Below are positions 5,386-12,336 of a stretch of 12,336 nt of DNA, piece by piece. The stretch's first letter is position 1; each line of letters begins with the position of its first letter. A program made the position numbers and the translations under genes. The notes under the pieces are model-generated. The model worked only from the letters and a program-made list of their open reading frames with translations, did no database searches and was not told the DNA's origin. Origin of the DNA: Treponema sp. (GTDB taxonomy: Bacteria; Spirochaetota; Spirochaetia; Treponematales; Treponemataceae); contig JAGADS010000306.1 in NCBI GenBank assembly GCA_017613485.1, forward strand, positions 1 to 12,336. Direction: 5' to 3'.

Positions 5386-6246
5386 ATGACACGTAAAAAC
5401 TTTTATGCAATACTTGTTCTTTTAATGACGGGTGCTTTTGCTCTTGGTGCGGAAAGTGCATCATTTGACGGTGACCAGGAAAACGGCACATCATTTGAAA
5501 TCAAGTTCTCGCTGGGATGGACGTTTGGCGCTTATAAGGAGACAACCTTTGCAAACATCTCACAGTCCCTTCTGTCACCGCATTATCAGCTGGAGGCAAA
5601 AATCAAGTCGGGAAATTTCATCCATACAATAACCGCGGATTATTTTTCCACGAGGCCAAGCTCTGCAATGACGGAAAATGCCGTGGCATACAAAACCTAC
5701 GATCCTGTCACAGGGGAAACTTATTATGATGCTTCAACAAGCAGCCTTTCATTTCATAAGATTAATCTGAAATATGATTTGAATTACGGCATCTTAAAAA
5801 ACGGTAACATTGATTTTTCCGTGGGAGGCTCCTTTATGTGCAATGCATTCCTTCAGTTTGAGCATTATCCGTCTATCACTGGAATTATCTGCATAGGTCC
5901 CTCTTGTGCAATGGACTGGAATATCGACGAGCACAATACAATCTCTGTGTCCGGTGGATTTCCATTGTTCGGTTATGGAGTAAGGCCTTCGTATGCAGGC
6001 TGTGATGCAAGGCTTATGAAATATGCAGAGGAAAATTTCTTTAAGATTCTTACACTTGGTAACTTTCTTAGCATTCACAACTATCAGGCAGTATTCCTTG
6101 ATTTTGAATACAAGGTCAAGGCAACGGACTGGTTTTCTACAGGTCTTGGTCTTGATTTTGAATATACAAGAGTCGCAGTGCCAAAGGAACGTCCGCTTTA
6201 TTATGTTGATGGAAACATAAAGACTTTTGTGTCATTTAATTTCTGA
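5386..6246 (+). CDS. Predicted outer-membrane beta-barrel protein
   Basis: The protein has 286 residues. A signal peptide is clear (MTRKNFYAILVLLMTGAFALGA, likely cleaved near residue 22). The rest has alternating polar and hydrophobic residues with aromatic girdles, in strands such as FEIKFSLGWTFGAY, HKINLKYDLNYGIL, NIDFSVGGSF, TISVSGGFPLFGYG and VFLDFEYKV. It ends in TFVSFNF with a C-terminal Phe, the usual recognition signal for barrel insertion by the BAM machinery. The length suits roughly 10-12 strands. I do not recognise a specific family; porin, adhesin or structural roles are all open. The S41 lipoprotein gene begins 16 bases after the stop, so the two are almost surely one operon. 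Confidence 0.78.
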   Translation: MTRKNFYAILVLLMTGAFALGAESASFDGDQENGTSFEIKFSLGWTFGAYKETTFANISQSLLSPHYQLEAKIKSGNFIHTITADYFSTRPSSAMTENAVAYKTYDPVTGETYYDASTSSLSFHKINLKYDLNYGILKNGNIDFSVGGSFMCNAFLQFEHYPSITGIICIGPSCAMDWNIDEHNTISVSGGFPLFGYGVRPSYAGCDARLMKYAEENFFKILTLGNFLSIHNYQAVFLDFEYKVKATDWFSTGLGLDFEYTRVAVPKERPLYYVDGNIKTFVSFNF

Positions 6247-6262
6247 TTTATGGAGGATGAAT

Positions 6263-7315
6263 ATGAAAACACTTAAAACTTTTTTGACTGCAATTTTTCT
6301 TGAGCTTTGTTTTTTCCCGCTCACGTCATGCACATTCTTTTACGGAGAGACAACCGAGCTTTCGTATGAATCGATGTTCGAGGCGATGTGGAAGGATTAC
6401 AACGAGACCTATGCCCTTTTTGAGGTGCGTGGAGTTGACTGGAATGCCCAGTATGATTTGTGCAAAAGCCATGTTCACGATGACATGACCGACAGGGAAT
6501 TCCTTGATGTGTTAAAGGACCTGCTTTATCCGCTGGAGGATGCCCATGTTTATGTAAAGACACCGTTCGGGAGCATAAACTCTGGAGAAGACAATGTTGC
6601 CCTGGATAAATTCTCTCTGGAGGAAGTCTGTACAAGGTATATCGATTCTCCAACAAAATGCGGAAACAACATCATAACCTATGGAAGGCTAAAGGATGAC
6701 TCAGCTGTGGGATACATTCATATTGCGGCTTTTTCAAGCGGACAGACTGGAATAAACCAAAAGCAGGACTGGGCTTCTGACATTGACCTTGCCCTGGATG
6801 CGTTAAAGGATACACGCTGCATGATCCTTGACGTGCGTGGAAACCGTGGAGGCCTTACAGGAAACGTCTCAAGGATTTCGGGAAGATTCTGTGCGGAAAA
6901 CAAAACCTATGCAATCTCCAGGACAAAGAACGGACCGGGCAAAGATGATTTTGACAGCGGCGTGGAACTTGAGATAAAGAAGAACGGAAGCTGGCAGTAT
7001 ACAAAACCTGTTTTCCTCTTGACGAATGCACAGACAATGAGTGCAGGCGAGGAATTCACTATGGCGATGTGCTCGCAAAGTCATGTCACGCAGATTGGAA
7101 ACCACACATGCGGAGTCTTTTCCCTGTCTCTTGAACGCTGTCTTGCAAACGGATGGAGGTACTCGGTTTCGGTTCAAAGGGTAACAGCCCCCGACGGCTC
7201 AACACCAGAGGGCATCGGTATTGTTCCGGGCACTGGCAACCTGATATTGAATCCGTCCGCAAGCAATGACTTGCAGATGGATCGTGCCGTGTTCCTTGCA
7301 GGAAATGTTAACTAA
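6263..7315 (+). CDS. S41-family peptidase, predicted lipoprotein
   Basis: The protein has 350 residues from the ATG at 6263, supported by GGAGG at 6252-6256, 6 bases upstream (an ATG at 6257 touches that site and is less likely). The signal ends in the lipobox LTSC (20-23), so Cys23 should be lipidated. The S41 landmarks are present in order: LEDAHVYV with His95, VGYIHIAAF, MILDVRGNRGG, then TNAQTMSAGEEF with the catalytic Ser260, IGNHTCGVFSL, and PEGIGIVPG near the end. No PDZ domain separates the parts, unlike CtpA-type enzymes. The lysine usual in CtpA (in GEKTFGKG-like segments) is replaced: here the segment reads GNHTCGV. This fits the C-terminal-processing/tricorn-like subgroup better, or a changed active site. 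It probably processes envelope proteins, possibly the barrel protein encoded just before it. The stop lies 7 bases from the convergent pyrC stop. Confidence 0.85.
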   Translation: MKTLKTFLTAIFLELCFFPLTSCTFFYGETTELSYESMFEAMWKDYNETYALFEVRGVDWNAQYDLCKSHVHDDMTDREFLDVLKDLLYPLEDAHVYVKTPFGSINSGEDNVALDKFSLEEVCTRYIDSPTKCGNNIITYGRLKDDSAVGYIHIAAFSSGQTGINQKQDWASDIDLALDALKDTRCMILDVRGNRGGLTGNVSRISGRFCAENKTYAISRTKNGPGKDDFDSGVELEIKKNGSWQYTKPVFLLTNAQTMSAGEEFTMAMCSQSHVTQIGNHTCGVFSLSLERCLANGWRYSVSVQRVTAPDGSTPEGIGIVPGTGNLILNPSASNDLQMDRAVFLAGNVN

Positions 7316-7322
7316 TTATGTC

Positions 7323-8660
7323 CTATGCCTGGAAAACTATTTTTCCGTTGTAGAATGTCGCGACAATTTCCCCGGTGAGTTTTTTGCCTTCAAGAGGAGT
7401 GTATTTTCCCTTGCTTGCAAAGTTCTCGCCGTGGACTTTCCAGATTTTATCCGTGTCCACAATCGTTAAGTCAGCATTCATTCCTTCCTCAAGAAGCCCG
7501 GAGTCTTTAAGCCCAAGAATCTCAGCAGGCCGTGCAGACATTTTCTCTGATAGTTTTCTAAGGCTCATTCCATTTTCAAGGCAGAGTGTCGTGTAGCATG
7601 CGGCAAATGCAGTCTCCAATCCGCTGAATCCCGGTGAACCTGATTTTTTGTCGTTCTCTGTGTGCGGTGCATGATCGGTTGCAATGACATCCGCGGTTCC
7701 GTCCATGAGCGCTTCTATTACTGCAAGCCTGTCACTTTCTGGCCTGAGTGGTGGATTTACAATCTGAAAATTGTTGTCTCCCTTCTGAGAGCTCAATGCA
7801 AGATGATGGGGGGTAACCTCGCATGTAATATTCTGGCCGTTCTTTTTTGCCTGCTTTATTGCATCCAGGCACTGCTCCGTGCTTACGTGGCATACATGAA
7901 GATGAACTTTAGCTTCCTGTGCGAGCCTTATGTTCCTGAATGTGGCTGTGTCTTCTGCAACCGCAAGAATCTCGTGTGCCTGCCTGAGGATTTTTTTTGC
8001 CATGGCTTTATCCTCTCGTGCAAGTTTCCTTTTGTTCAGGATAGAAAGAGCTTTTTTCCTTAATGCCCTGGCTTCCTCTGCAAGATCTGGATCCTCACAA
8101 TGGCAGCTTACGATTATCTTTTTTTCTTTTGCGATTTTCATGGCGTTCAACATTACAGCGGATGATGCAACCTCATGTCCGTCTTCTGTAATCAGCGGAA
8201 CGATTTTATTATTCAGTTTATTCAAATGCGAGATTGTGCTTCCGTCAAAACCTTTTGTGATGCTCACCGATTGAATGACGCGGCAGAATCCAAGGTCATT
8301 TCCCTTGTTGTCATTAAAGACCGCCATGTCCTGACTTGAAATAACAGGATTTGTATTTGGCATGAGGACAACTGTTCCAAAGCCTCCTGCCGCCGCCGCC
8401 ATGCATCCTGTGCGTATGTCCTCTTTTTGAGTAAGTCCCGGATCCCTAAAGTGTGCGTGCATGTCAATAAATGACGGAAGAACAGTGTGTCCTTTTGCAT
8501 CGAATTTTGAAATTTTGGGATCGTCCATCATTTTTGCAACGGCATCTTTTGTCGGAAAGCCGGCAATCTTGTTTCCCTGAATAAAAATAGCTGCTTTCCT
8601 GATATCCTTGTCACGGTCAACAAGGCGGGCATTGTAAATCAAGAGGCGATCTTTCATCAT
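7323..8660 (-). CDS. pyrC: Dihydroorotase
   Basis: This enzyme closes carbamoyl-aspartate to dihydroorotate, step three of pyrimidine synthesis, in the cytoplasm. The protein has 445 residues, normal for class I (Bacillus/Aquifex-like) dihydroorotases and longer than the E. coli type. Metal-site residues are all visible: DMHAHFRDPG (66-75, His68 and His70), Asp160 in ITEDGH (the bridging Asp of this class instead of a modified Lys), His187 in SCHCED, His258 in VCHVS, and the catalytic Asp329 in ATDHAPHT. MPNTNP (100-105) is the substrate-side loop. The first ATG (8660) overlaps the pyrI stop as ATGA, with GGAG upstream; the second ATG (8657) is slightly better spaced and equally possible. It is the last gene of the pyrB-pyrI-pyrC operon. 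No clear terminator follows, and the stop is 7 bases from the convergent S41 gene. Confidence 0.95.
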   Translation of the reverse strand: MMKDRLLIYNARLVDRDKDIRKAAIFIQGNKIAGFPTKDAVAKMMDDPKISKFDAKGHTVLPSFIDMHAHFRDPGLTQKEDIRTGCMAAAAGGFGTVVLMPNTNPVISSQDMAVFNDNKGNDLGFCRVIQSVSITKGFDGSTISHLNKLNNKIVPLITEDGHEVASSAVMLNAMKIAKEKKIIVSCHCEDPDLAEEARALRKKALSILNKRKLAREDKAMAKKILRQAHEILAVAEDTATFRNIRLAQEAKVHLHVCHVSTEQCLDAIKQAKKNGQNITCEVTPHHLALSSQKGDNNFQIVNPPLRPESDRLAVIEALMDGTADVIATDHAPHTENDKKSGSPGFSGLETAFAACYTTLCLENGMSLRKLSEKMSARPAEILGLKDSGLLEEGMNADLTIVDTDKIWKVHGENFASKGKYTPLEGKKLTGEIVATFYNGKIVFQA

Positions 8661-9097
8661 TCAACTCCTACAGTTCCTGCGGTATACATTGCGTCACAAT
8701 AAACACAGCGGTACTGCTTTTTTTCTTTGTCCACCAGCCTGAATTCCTGCGGCACATAATGCTCAGTGATTGTAATGCATCGTGGGTTCTTGCACTGAAT
8801 GACGTTCTCCACTTTCTCTGGAAGCTCCATCTTTATCTTACGTACGATTTTGGAGTCCTGGATTACATTTACCGTGATGTTTGAGTCAATGAAACCAAGG
8901 ACGCTGTAGTCGATGTTGATTATGTTGTCGATTTTGATTATGTCCTTTGTTCCCGTTTTCTGAGACGCTGCGTTTATTATCAGTGCACAGGAAAATTTCA
9001 CGTTGTCCAGTCCAAGCCACTTGAACACCTTCCAGCCCGTGCCTGCGTGAATGTGATCGATTACAAGTCCATTTTTTATTTCTGCTATGTTAATCAT
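8657..9097 (-). CDS. pyrI: Aspartate carbamoyltransferase regulatory subunit
   Basis: This is the non-catalytic chain that binds nucleotides and joins catalytic trimers into the allosteric ATCase complex. The protein has 146 residues, close to the E. coli chain (about 153). The N-terminal nucleotide-binding domain contains the family features IKNGLVIDHI and GWKVFKWLGL. The C-terminal zinc domain has all four cysteines, C102-x4-C107 and C131-x2-C134, which fold the domain that touches PyrB. GGAGG precedes the ATG, and the gene starts 15 bases after pyrB ends. It overlaps pyrC by 4 bases (ATGA), so translation of the two is likely coupled. Its presence indicates end-product control of ATCase at the protein level. 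Confidence 0.95.
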   Translation of the reverse strand: MINIAEIKNGLVIDHIHAGTGWKVFKWLGLDNVKFSCALIINAASQKTGTKDIIKIDNIINIDYSVLGFIDSNITVNVIQDSKIVRKIKMELPEKVENVIQCKNPRCITITEHYVPQEFRLVDKEKKQYRCVYCDAMYTAGTVGVE

Positions 9098-9112
9098 TTT
9101 ATTCCTCCAGAA

Positions 9113-10036
9113 TTAAAGGCAGCCTGTGAGCTTACTCATCAATGCCATGCGTGCGTACATTCCGTATTTTACCTGCTTAAAGTATGCGGCCCTGGGATCA
9201 CTGTCAACCTCTGGTGCAATTTCATTTACACGTGGAAGAGGGTGAAGTACTATCATGTCTTTTCGTGCAAGCTCCATTTTTTTTGCATCAAGAATATAGC
9301 TGTCCTTAAGGCGAATGTAATCCTGCTCGTTGAAGAAACGCTCCTTTTGAACACGTGTCATGTAAAGGATGTCCAGATCACCGATAACTTCCTCAAGTCT
9401 TTCTGCACAGATGTATTCAACTCCGGCAGGCTCAAGGACTGTCTTTACGTAATACTCAGGAAGCTGAAGCTCCGATGGACTTATGAAAACGAATTTATTG
9501 CGGGGATATCTGCACATGGCTTTTGCAAGAGAATGAACCGTGCGACCGAATTTCAAGTCACCACAGAAACCTATCGTGTGCCCCTCGAAACCGCCCTGTA
9601 ATGCCCTGATTGTAACAAGGTCTGTAAGGGTCTGTGTCGGATGATAGTGACCACCGTCGCCTGCATTTATAACCGGACATGCACTGAACTGGGATGCAAG
9701 GAGTGCCGCACCTTCTTTTGGTGAACGCATGGCAATTACATCTACATAGGAGCTTACAACCCTGATGGTGTCTGCCAGTGTCTCTCCTTTTGTTGAGGAG
9801 GTATAGCTTGCATCCGCAAAACCCTCTACACTGCCACCCAGATGAAGCATGGCAGCCTCAAACGAAAGCCTGGTTCTAGTGCTTGGCTCAAAAAAAAGTG
9901 TCGCAAGAATTTTCCCGCGACACACGTCCTGAAATGATACTGGATCAACAATCATCTGTTCAGCCAATGAACAAATTTCATCGATTTCCGAAACCGATAA
10001 ATCTCCCGGCTCTATTACATGCCTGCCTGTTAACAT
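9113..10036 (-). CDS. pyrB: Aspartate carbamoyltransferase catalytic subunit
   Basis: It transfers the carbamoyl group from carbamoyl phosphate to aspartate, the committed step of UMP synthesis. The protein has 307 residues, the standard length. The carbamoyl-phosphate loop FFEPSTRTR is at 48-56; the loop given by the neighbouring subunit is SSTKGE (80-85, Lys83 the key residue). HPTQ (132-135), the aspartate-side segment TRVQKERF (227-234) and HPLPR (265-269) are all intact. The ATG at 10036 has an AGGGGG-type ribosome-binding site and a short leader of about 19 bases from the promoter at 10062-10090. That leader is too short for a pyrBI-type attenuator peptide or a PyrR-type terminator, so control probably rests on promoter activity and PyrI. 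Confidence 0.96.
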   Translation of the reverse strand: MLTGRHVIEPGDLSVSEIDEICSLAEQMIVDPVSFQDVCRGKILATLFFEPSTRTRLSFEAAMLHLGGSVEGFADASYTSSTKGETLADTIRVVSSYVDVIAMRSPKEGAALLASQFSACPVINAGDGGHYHPTQTLTDLVTIRALQGGFEGHTIGFCGDLKFGRTVHSLAKAMCRYPRNKFVFISPSELQLPEYYVKTVLEPAGVEYICAERLEEVIGDLDILYMTRVQKERFFNEQDYIRLKDSYILDAKKMELARKDMIVLHPLPRVNEIAPEVDSDPRAAYFKQVKYGMYARMALMSKLTGCL

Positions 10037-10061
10037 TTAGTTCCCCCTAATGATTTTTGCT

Positions 10062-10090
10062 ATTATAACGAAAAAGGCAAAGCATGACAA
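10062..10090 (-). promoter_or_regulatory. Promoter of the pyrB-pyrI-pyrC operon
   Basis: Minus strand: TTGTCA (10085-10090), 17 bases, TATAAT (10062-10067). This is the closest match to consensus in the window. It starts 4 bases after the stop codon of the upstream ATPase gene (10095), leaving no room for a terminator between the two, so some read-through into the pyr operon is likely. Confidence 0.7.
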
Positions 10091-10094
10091 TAAG

Positions 10095-11336
10095 TTAATG
10101 TCCAAGTGTCTGGGTCAAAAAATCTTTTATGTGAACTATTTTAATTCCTTCTTCATTTCCGCAAATTGCTGAATCCATGGTAACTACATATTTTGGATAG
10201 TTATCTTTTATGGCTTTTAAGTTTTCCAATTCACGGTCAGAATCTTCTGGCAGAGTACGGCATACCTGTACATAGATTTTTTCGTCCTGTTTAGTCGCTA
10301 CAAAATCTATTTCCTTATCACCTGACTTTCCAAGATAAACAGTAAAACCACGGCGACGAAGTTCCAGATAGACAAGATTTTCAAGTACAGAGGCAATTGC
10401 TTTTGGAGTGTAACCCAGCTGACTGTATTTAAAACTGATATCAGAAAGGTAATACTTTTCCTGTGTCTTTAATACTTCCTTTCCCTGAATATCATAGCGA
10501 GGACAACAGTAAATTATAAAGGCTTCTTCCAGCCATGCAATATAATTATAGATGGTTTCTATTGCAATTGAACGATGCTGGCTTTTGAAAAAATCGAATA
10601 TTGTTTTTGCACTAAAGTTCTTACCAAGGTTTTCCAGAATAAAACGAACAACTCTGTTGAACATTTCCAGATTCGAAATATTATGTCGTTTGGAAATATC
10701 ACGAGTAACAACTGTTGAATATATGCCGTCTACAACCTGATAGTTTTCTTCCTGAGTATGGTTTGTTTTTGCAACAAAAGGAAAACCTCCGGAACGTAAA
10801 TACAACTCAAAAAATTTCTCATCTGAAGTATTCGCGAGAGATGGAATATAGTTTTTCTTGAATTCCATAAATTCGACAAATGATAATGTATAAATTGGAA
10901 TTAAAACAAAACGGCCGGTAAGATATGTTGAAATTACACTTGAAAGAAGCATTGAATTGGAGCCTGTGACATATATATCAACATTATGACTTTCATAAAG
11001 AGAATTAATACACTTTTCCCAACCGTCAGTTTCCTGAACTTCATCCAAAAGAAGATAGACTTTTTGATTTTTATCTGCACTATTGATTGCAGAAATCAAA
11101 TCATCATACATAGCCTTGTTATCAAAATCATCCTGATATTCCATGGCAGTATACTTTCGGACAACAATGTTTTCGTCCTTTATGCCCATAGAAAGGAGTT
11201 CAAGCCTGTAGGTTTTTAGAATGGTAGATTTTCCACAACGGCGGACACCACAAAGTATCTTGATGATGTTTTCATCTTTGAAGTGTCTGAGGTTTTCAAT
11301 AAATCGCGACCGAAAAAGTTCTATTTCTTCTTCCAT
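10095..11336 (-). CDS. AAA-type ATPase with C-terminal DUF4143/PD-(D/E)XK-like domain
   Basis: The protein has 413 residues, usual for the AAA_14 plus DUF4143 family. The ATPase domain is complete: Walker A GVRRCGKST (30-38, Lys36), Walker B VYLLLDEVQ (93-101, Asp98 and Glu99), a sensor stretch VTGSNS (123-128) and an arginine-finger candidate Arg142 in LTGRF. The C-terminal domain has the restriction-endonuclease-like pattern LENLVYLELRRRG, then KEIDFVATK (341-349), but the expected ExK strand reads YVQVC (355-359), so nuclease activity is probably lost. The function of this very common, patchily distributed family is not established; links to mobile or toxin-like behaviour have been guessed. 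There is no Shine-Dalgarno: the ATG at 11336 is preceded by AT-rich sequence and a -10 box 7 bases away. The region is more AT-rich than the pyr operon beside it, which may point to a later arrival. Confidence 0.9.
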   Translation of the reverse strand: MEEEIELFRSRFIENLRHFKDENIIKILCGVRRCGKSTILKTYRLELLSMGIKDENIVVRKYTAMEYQDDFDNKAMYDDLISAINSADKNQKVYLLLDEVQETDGWEKCINSLYESHNVDIYVTGSNSMLLSSVISTYLTGRFVLIPIYTLSFVEFMEFKKNYIPSLANTSDEKFFELYLRSGGFPFVAKTNHTQEENYQVVDGIYSTVVTRDISKRHNISNLEMFNRVVRFILENLGKNFSAKTIFDFFKSQHRSIAIETIYNYIAWLEEAFIIYCCPRYDIQGKEVLKTQEKYYLSDISFKYSQLGYTPKAIASVLENLVYLELRRRGFTVYLGKSGDKEIDFVATKQDEKIYVQVCRTLPEDSDRELENLKAIKDNYPKYVVTMDSAICGNEEGIKIVHIKDFLTQTLGH

Positions 11337-11343
11337 ATTTTAG

Positions 11344-11372
11344 ATTTTAACCGAAAAACTTTAAAAAAGCAA
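11344..11372 (-). promoter_or_regulatory. Promoter of the AAA ATPase gene, predicting a leaderless mRNA
   Basis: Minus strand: TTGCTT (11367-11372), 17 bases, TAAAAT (11344-11349). The -10 ends 7 bases before the ATG at 11336, so the message would begin at or next to the start codon, which fits the missing Shine-Dalgarno. The spacer holds one arm of an inverted repeat and the -35 overlaps the T run of the upstream terminator. Confidence 0.48.
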
Positions 11373-11386
11373 GAAGTTTTTCGGTT
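11349..11386. repeat. 13-bp perfect inverted repeat across the ATPase promoter
   Basis: AACCGAAAAACTT (11349-11361) and AAGTTTTTCGGTT (11374-11386) are exact inverted copies with 12 bases between. The left arm lies in the promoter spacer and touches the -10 box; the right arm is just upstream of the -35. The right arm is shared with the terminator stem at 11370-11406, so both structures cannot form together. Confidence 0.8.
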
Positions 11387-11406
11387 TTGGACTGAAAAAC
11401 TTCTTG
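11363..11406 (-). terminator. Intrinsic terminator of the beta-helix gene
   Basis: On the minus strand CAAGAAGTTTTTC (pairing region 11394-11406) and GAAAAACTTCTTG (11370-11382) form 13 perfect pairs. Three further pairs including one G-T extend inward to a 5-base loop (11386-11390). The stem is followed by C and six T (11369-11363). It lies about 70 bases after the beta-helix stop (11479). On the plus strand no T run follows, so it acts in one direction. Confidence 0.75.
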
Positions 11407-11425
11407 AGACAAAATAACGTTATAA

Positions 11426-11460
11426 TAATGCGTAATGCATAATTCGTAATGCGTAATGAT
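11426..11460. repeat. Five 7-bp tandem repeats of TAATGCG type
   Basis: TAATGCG, TAATGCA, TAATTCG, TAATGCG and TAATGAT follow each other without gaps. Short phased repeats of this sort are found between genes in several bacteria. They lie 18 bases beyond the beta-helix stop and before its terminator, so they would be part of the 3' untranslated RNA. No function is claimed. Confidence 0.75.
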
Positions 11461-11478
11461 TGTAAACTGCGTTGCTAA

Positions 11479-12336
11479 TTATTGTTTCTTAATCTTTCCT
11501 GTTGTATCTACTTTCCAAGTTTTACTGTTATAGTCAGCAACATCGAAACTATAACATGCACCAGAAACATTAGAAAGTTCTCCTGTGCTATCTATTAGAG
11601 CCGTATAGGGGGTAGTTTCATTATAGAAAGTCGGGGATCCGGTAAGCAAAATTCTACCTGATCCGCCTAACGAATTCGACAGTACCTTTATTTGAGGGGT
11701 ATTTGTATCATCTATAAGAAGAAAGATATCATTTTTCTTTGTTGCAGTACCAGATGGAATGCGTACACTTAACTCAAAAGTCTTTGCTGCCAAAATTGCT
11801 CCACCAGAACCGGCCGTTTCATTGTTAGCTATGGTTCCCCCAAGTATACTCAATTTATTAGCACCAGCAGCTAAAGTTATTCCACCCCCATTTGAATTTG
11901 AACCATTATAAGAAATGTATCCATTTTTCATCCTAACTGTACCACCCGGTAAACCAGCTACACCATTTGCACAATAAATACCTCCTCCCCATTTTGCATA
12001 ATTATACCAAATACCGCCAGAACAGCTTTTCGGATTTCCTGTTCCTCTAGATTCATCGAAACTGTCGTATCCTATGTAAACATAACCCCAAGTATAAATT
12101 CCTCCTCCATACCCTGCCTTATTTGCAAATGCAGTATTTTTAGCCGCTTGCGAATGTGATCCGTTATCACCAATTACAGCTGTACCGTAAATAAAGAGTT
12201 TTGCACCGCTGCCTACCCAAACACCGCCACCTTGGCTAGTATCATCTCCAACAGGGACATATCCTTTGTTCCCTGTTATTTTTACCCCATCTCCAAGCTT
12301 TAAAGTGGCATTACTGTTTAGATATATTCCTCCTCC
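11479..12336 (-). CDS. C-terminal part of a beta-helix surface protein, N-terminus beyond the window
   Basis: The frame is open from the window edge to the stop at 11479, giving 285 residues; an internal ATG at 11931 is not the true start. The chain is a run of right-handed beta-helix turns marked by GGGIY, GGGVW, GGGIY, SGGIW, GGGIY, GGGIT and SGGAI. Several are followed by short strands such as ATLKLGDGVKITGN, AKLFIYGTAVIGDN, GTVRMKNGYISYNG and NKLSILGGTIANNE. This matches the polymorphic-outer-membrane-protein/pectate-lyase-like repeat style common in treponeme and other surface proteins. After the helix (from about residue 180) comes a non-repeating tail ending in KTWKVDTTGKIKKQ. No cell-wall anchor or C-terminal Phe is seen, so attachment must come from the missing N-terminal part. 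Adhesion or host contact is a guess from the fold only. A strong terminator lies downstream. Confidence 0.82.
   Translation of the reverse strand, partial: GGGIYLNSNATLKLGDGVKITGNKGYVPVGDDTSQGGGVWVGSGAKLFIYGTAVIGDNGSHSQAAKNTAFANKAGYGGGIYTWGYVYIGYDSFDESRGTGNPKSCSGGIWYNYAKWGGGIYCANGVAGLPGGTVRMKNGYISYNGSNSNGGGITLAAGANKLSILGGTIANNETAGSGGAILAAKTFELSVRIPSGTATKKNDIFLLIDDTNTPQIKVLSNSLGGSGRILLTGSPTFYNETTPYTALIDSTGELSNVSGACYSFDVADYNSKTWKVDTTGKIKKQ

Noticed and set aside
7323..7350. Small GGAAAA/TTTTCC hairpin at the pyrC end as a terminator between the convergent genes
   Set aside because: It lies inside the pyrC coding region, has weak A-T pairs and is not followed by a suitable T run; the 7-base gap between stops holds no terminator.
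10037..10061. Attenuator or PyrR-binding leader before pyrB
   Set aside because: The predicted leader is about 19 bases, too short for either, and no hairpin with a T run is present.

Overview
The window looks like a chromosomal segment of a host-associated spirochaete, most likely a Treponema-like organism. This is inferred, not proven. The reasons are the combination of lipoproteins, an outer-membrane barrel protein with a C-terminal Phe, a seven-helix membrane LuxR regulator, a surface beta-helix protein built from GGGIY-type turns, and an E. coli-type pyrB-pyrI pair. No rRNA, tRNA, CRISPR array, transposase or phage gene was seen. Eleven protein genes are supported, and two of them run off the window ends.

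Layout. (1) Positions 1-4214 are all minus strand: a partial histidine-kinase-like ATPase (start 536), a small lipoprotein (725-1234), an exported transglutaminase-like protein (1313-2896) and a Ste24-type membrane metalloprotease (2889-4214). The last two overlap by 8 bases. (2) Positions 4215-4432 form a divergent control region holding a palindrome with 22-bp tandem repeats, a promoter for each direction and a dyad. (3) Positions 4433-7315 are plus strand: a seven-helix LuxR-family regulator, then an outer-membrane barrel protein and an S41 peptidase lipoprotein 16 bases apart. This reads as a regulator followed by a two-gene envelope operon. (4) Positions 7323-10036 are the minus-strand operon pyrB-pyrI-pyrC for the second and third steps of UMP synthesis, with a near-consensus promoter at 10062-10090. 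(5) Positions 10095-12336 are more AT-rich: a DUF4143-type AAA ATPase and the 3' part of a beta-helix surface protein. Between them lie a strong intrinsic terminator, a second overlapping inverted repeat and five 7-bp repeats.

The most unusual parts are non-coding. A palindrome plus short tandem repeats occurs twice within 1.6 kb. In one copy the repeats lie between the only usable start codon of the transglutaminase-like gene and its signal peptide, so they are either translated or have separated the gene from its original start. The two palindromes differ by paired, structure-keeping changes. Two genes (Ste24-like protease and AAA ATPase) have a -10 box exactly 7 bases before ATG and no Shine-Dalgarno, the pattern of leaderless mRNAs. 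The ATPase promoter is also embedded in a three-arm inverted repeat. I did not find an obvious new defence or biosynthetic system. The repeat element and the three-arm promoter are the best candidates for something undescribed.
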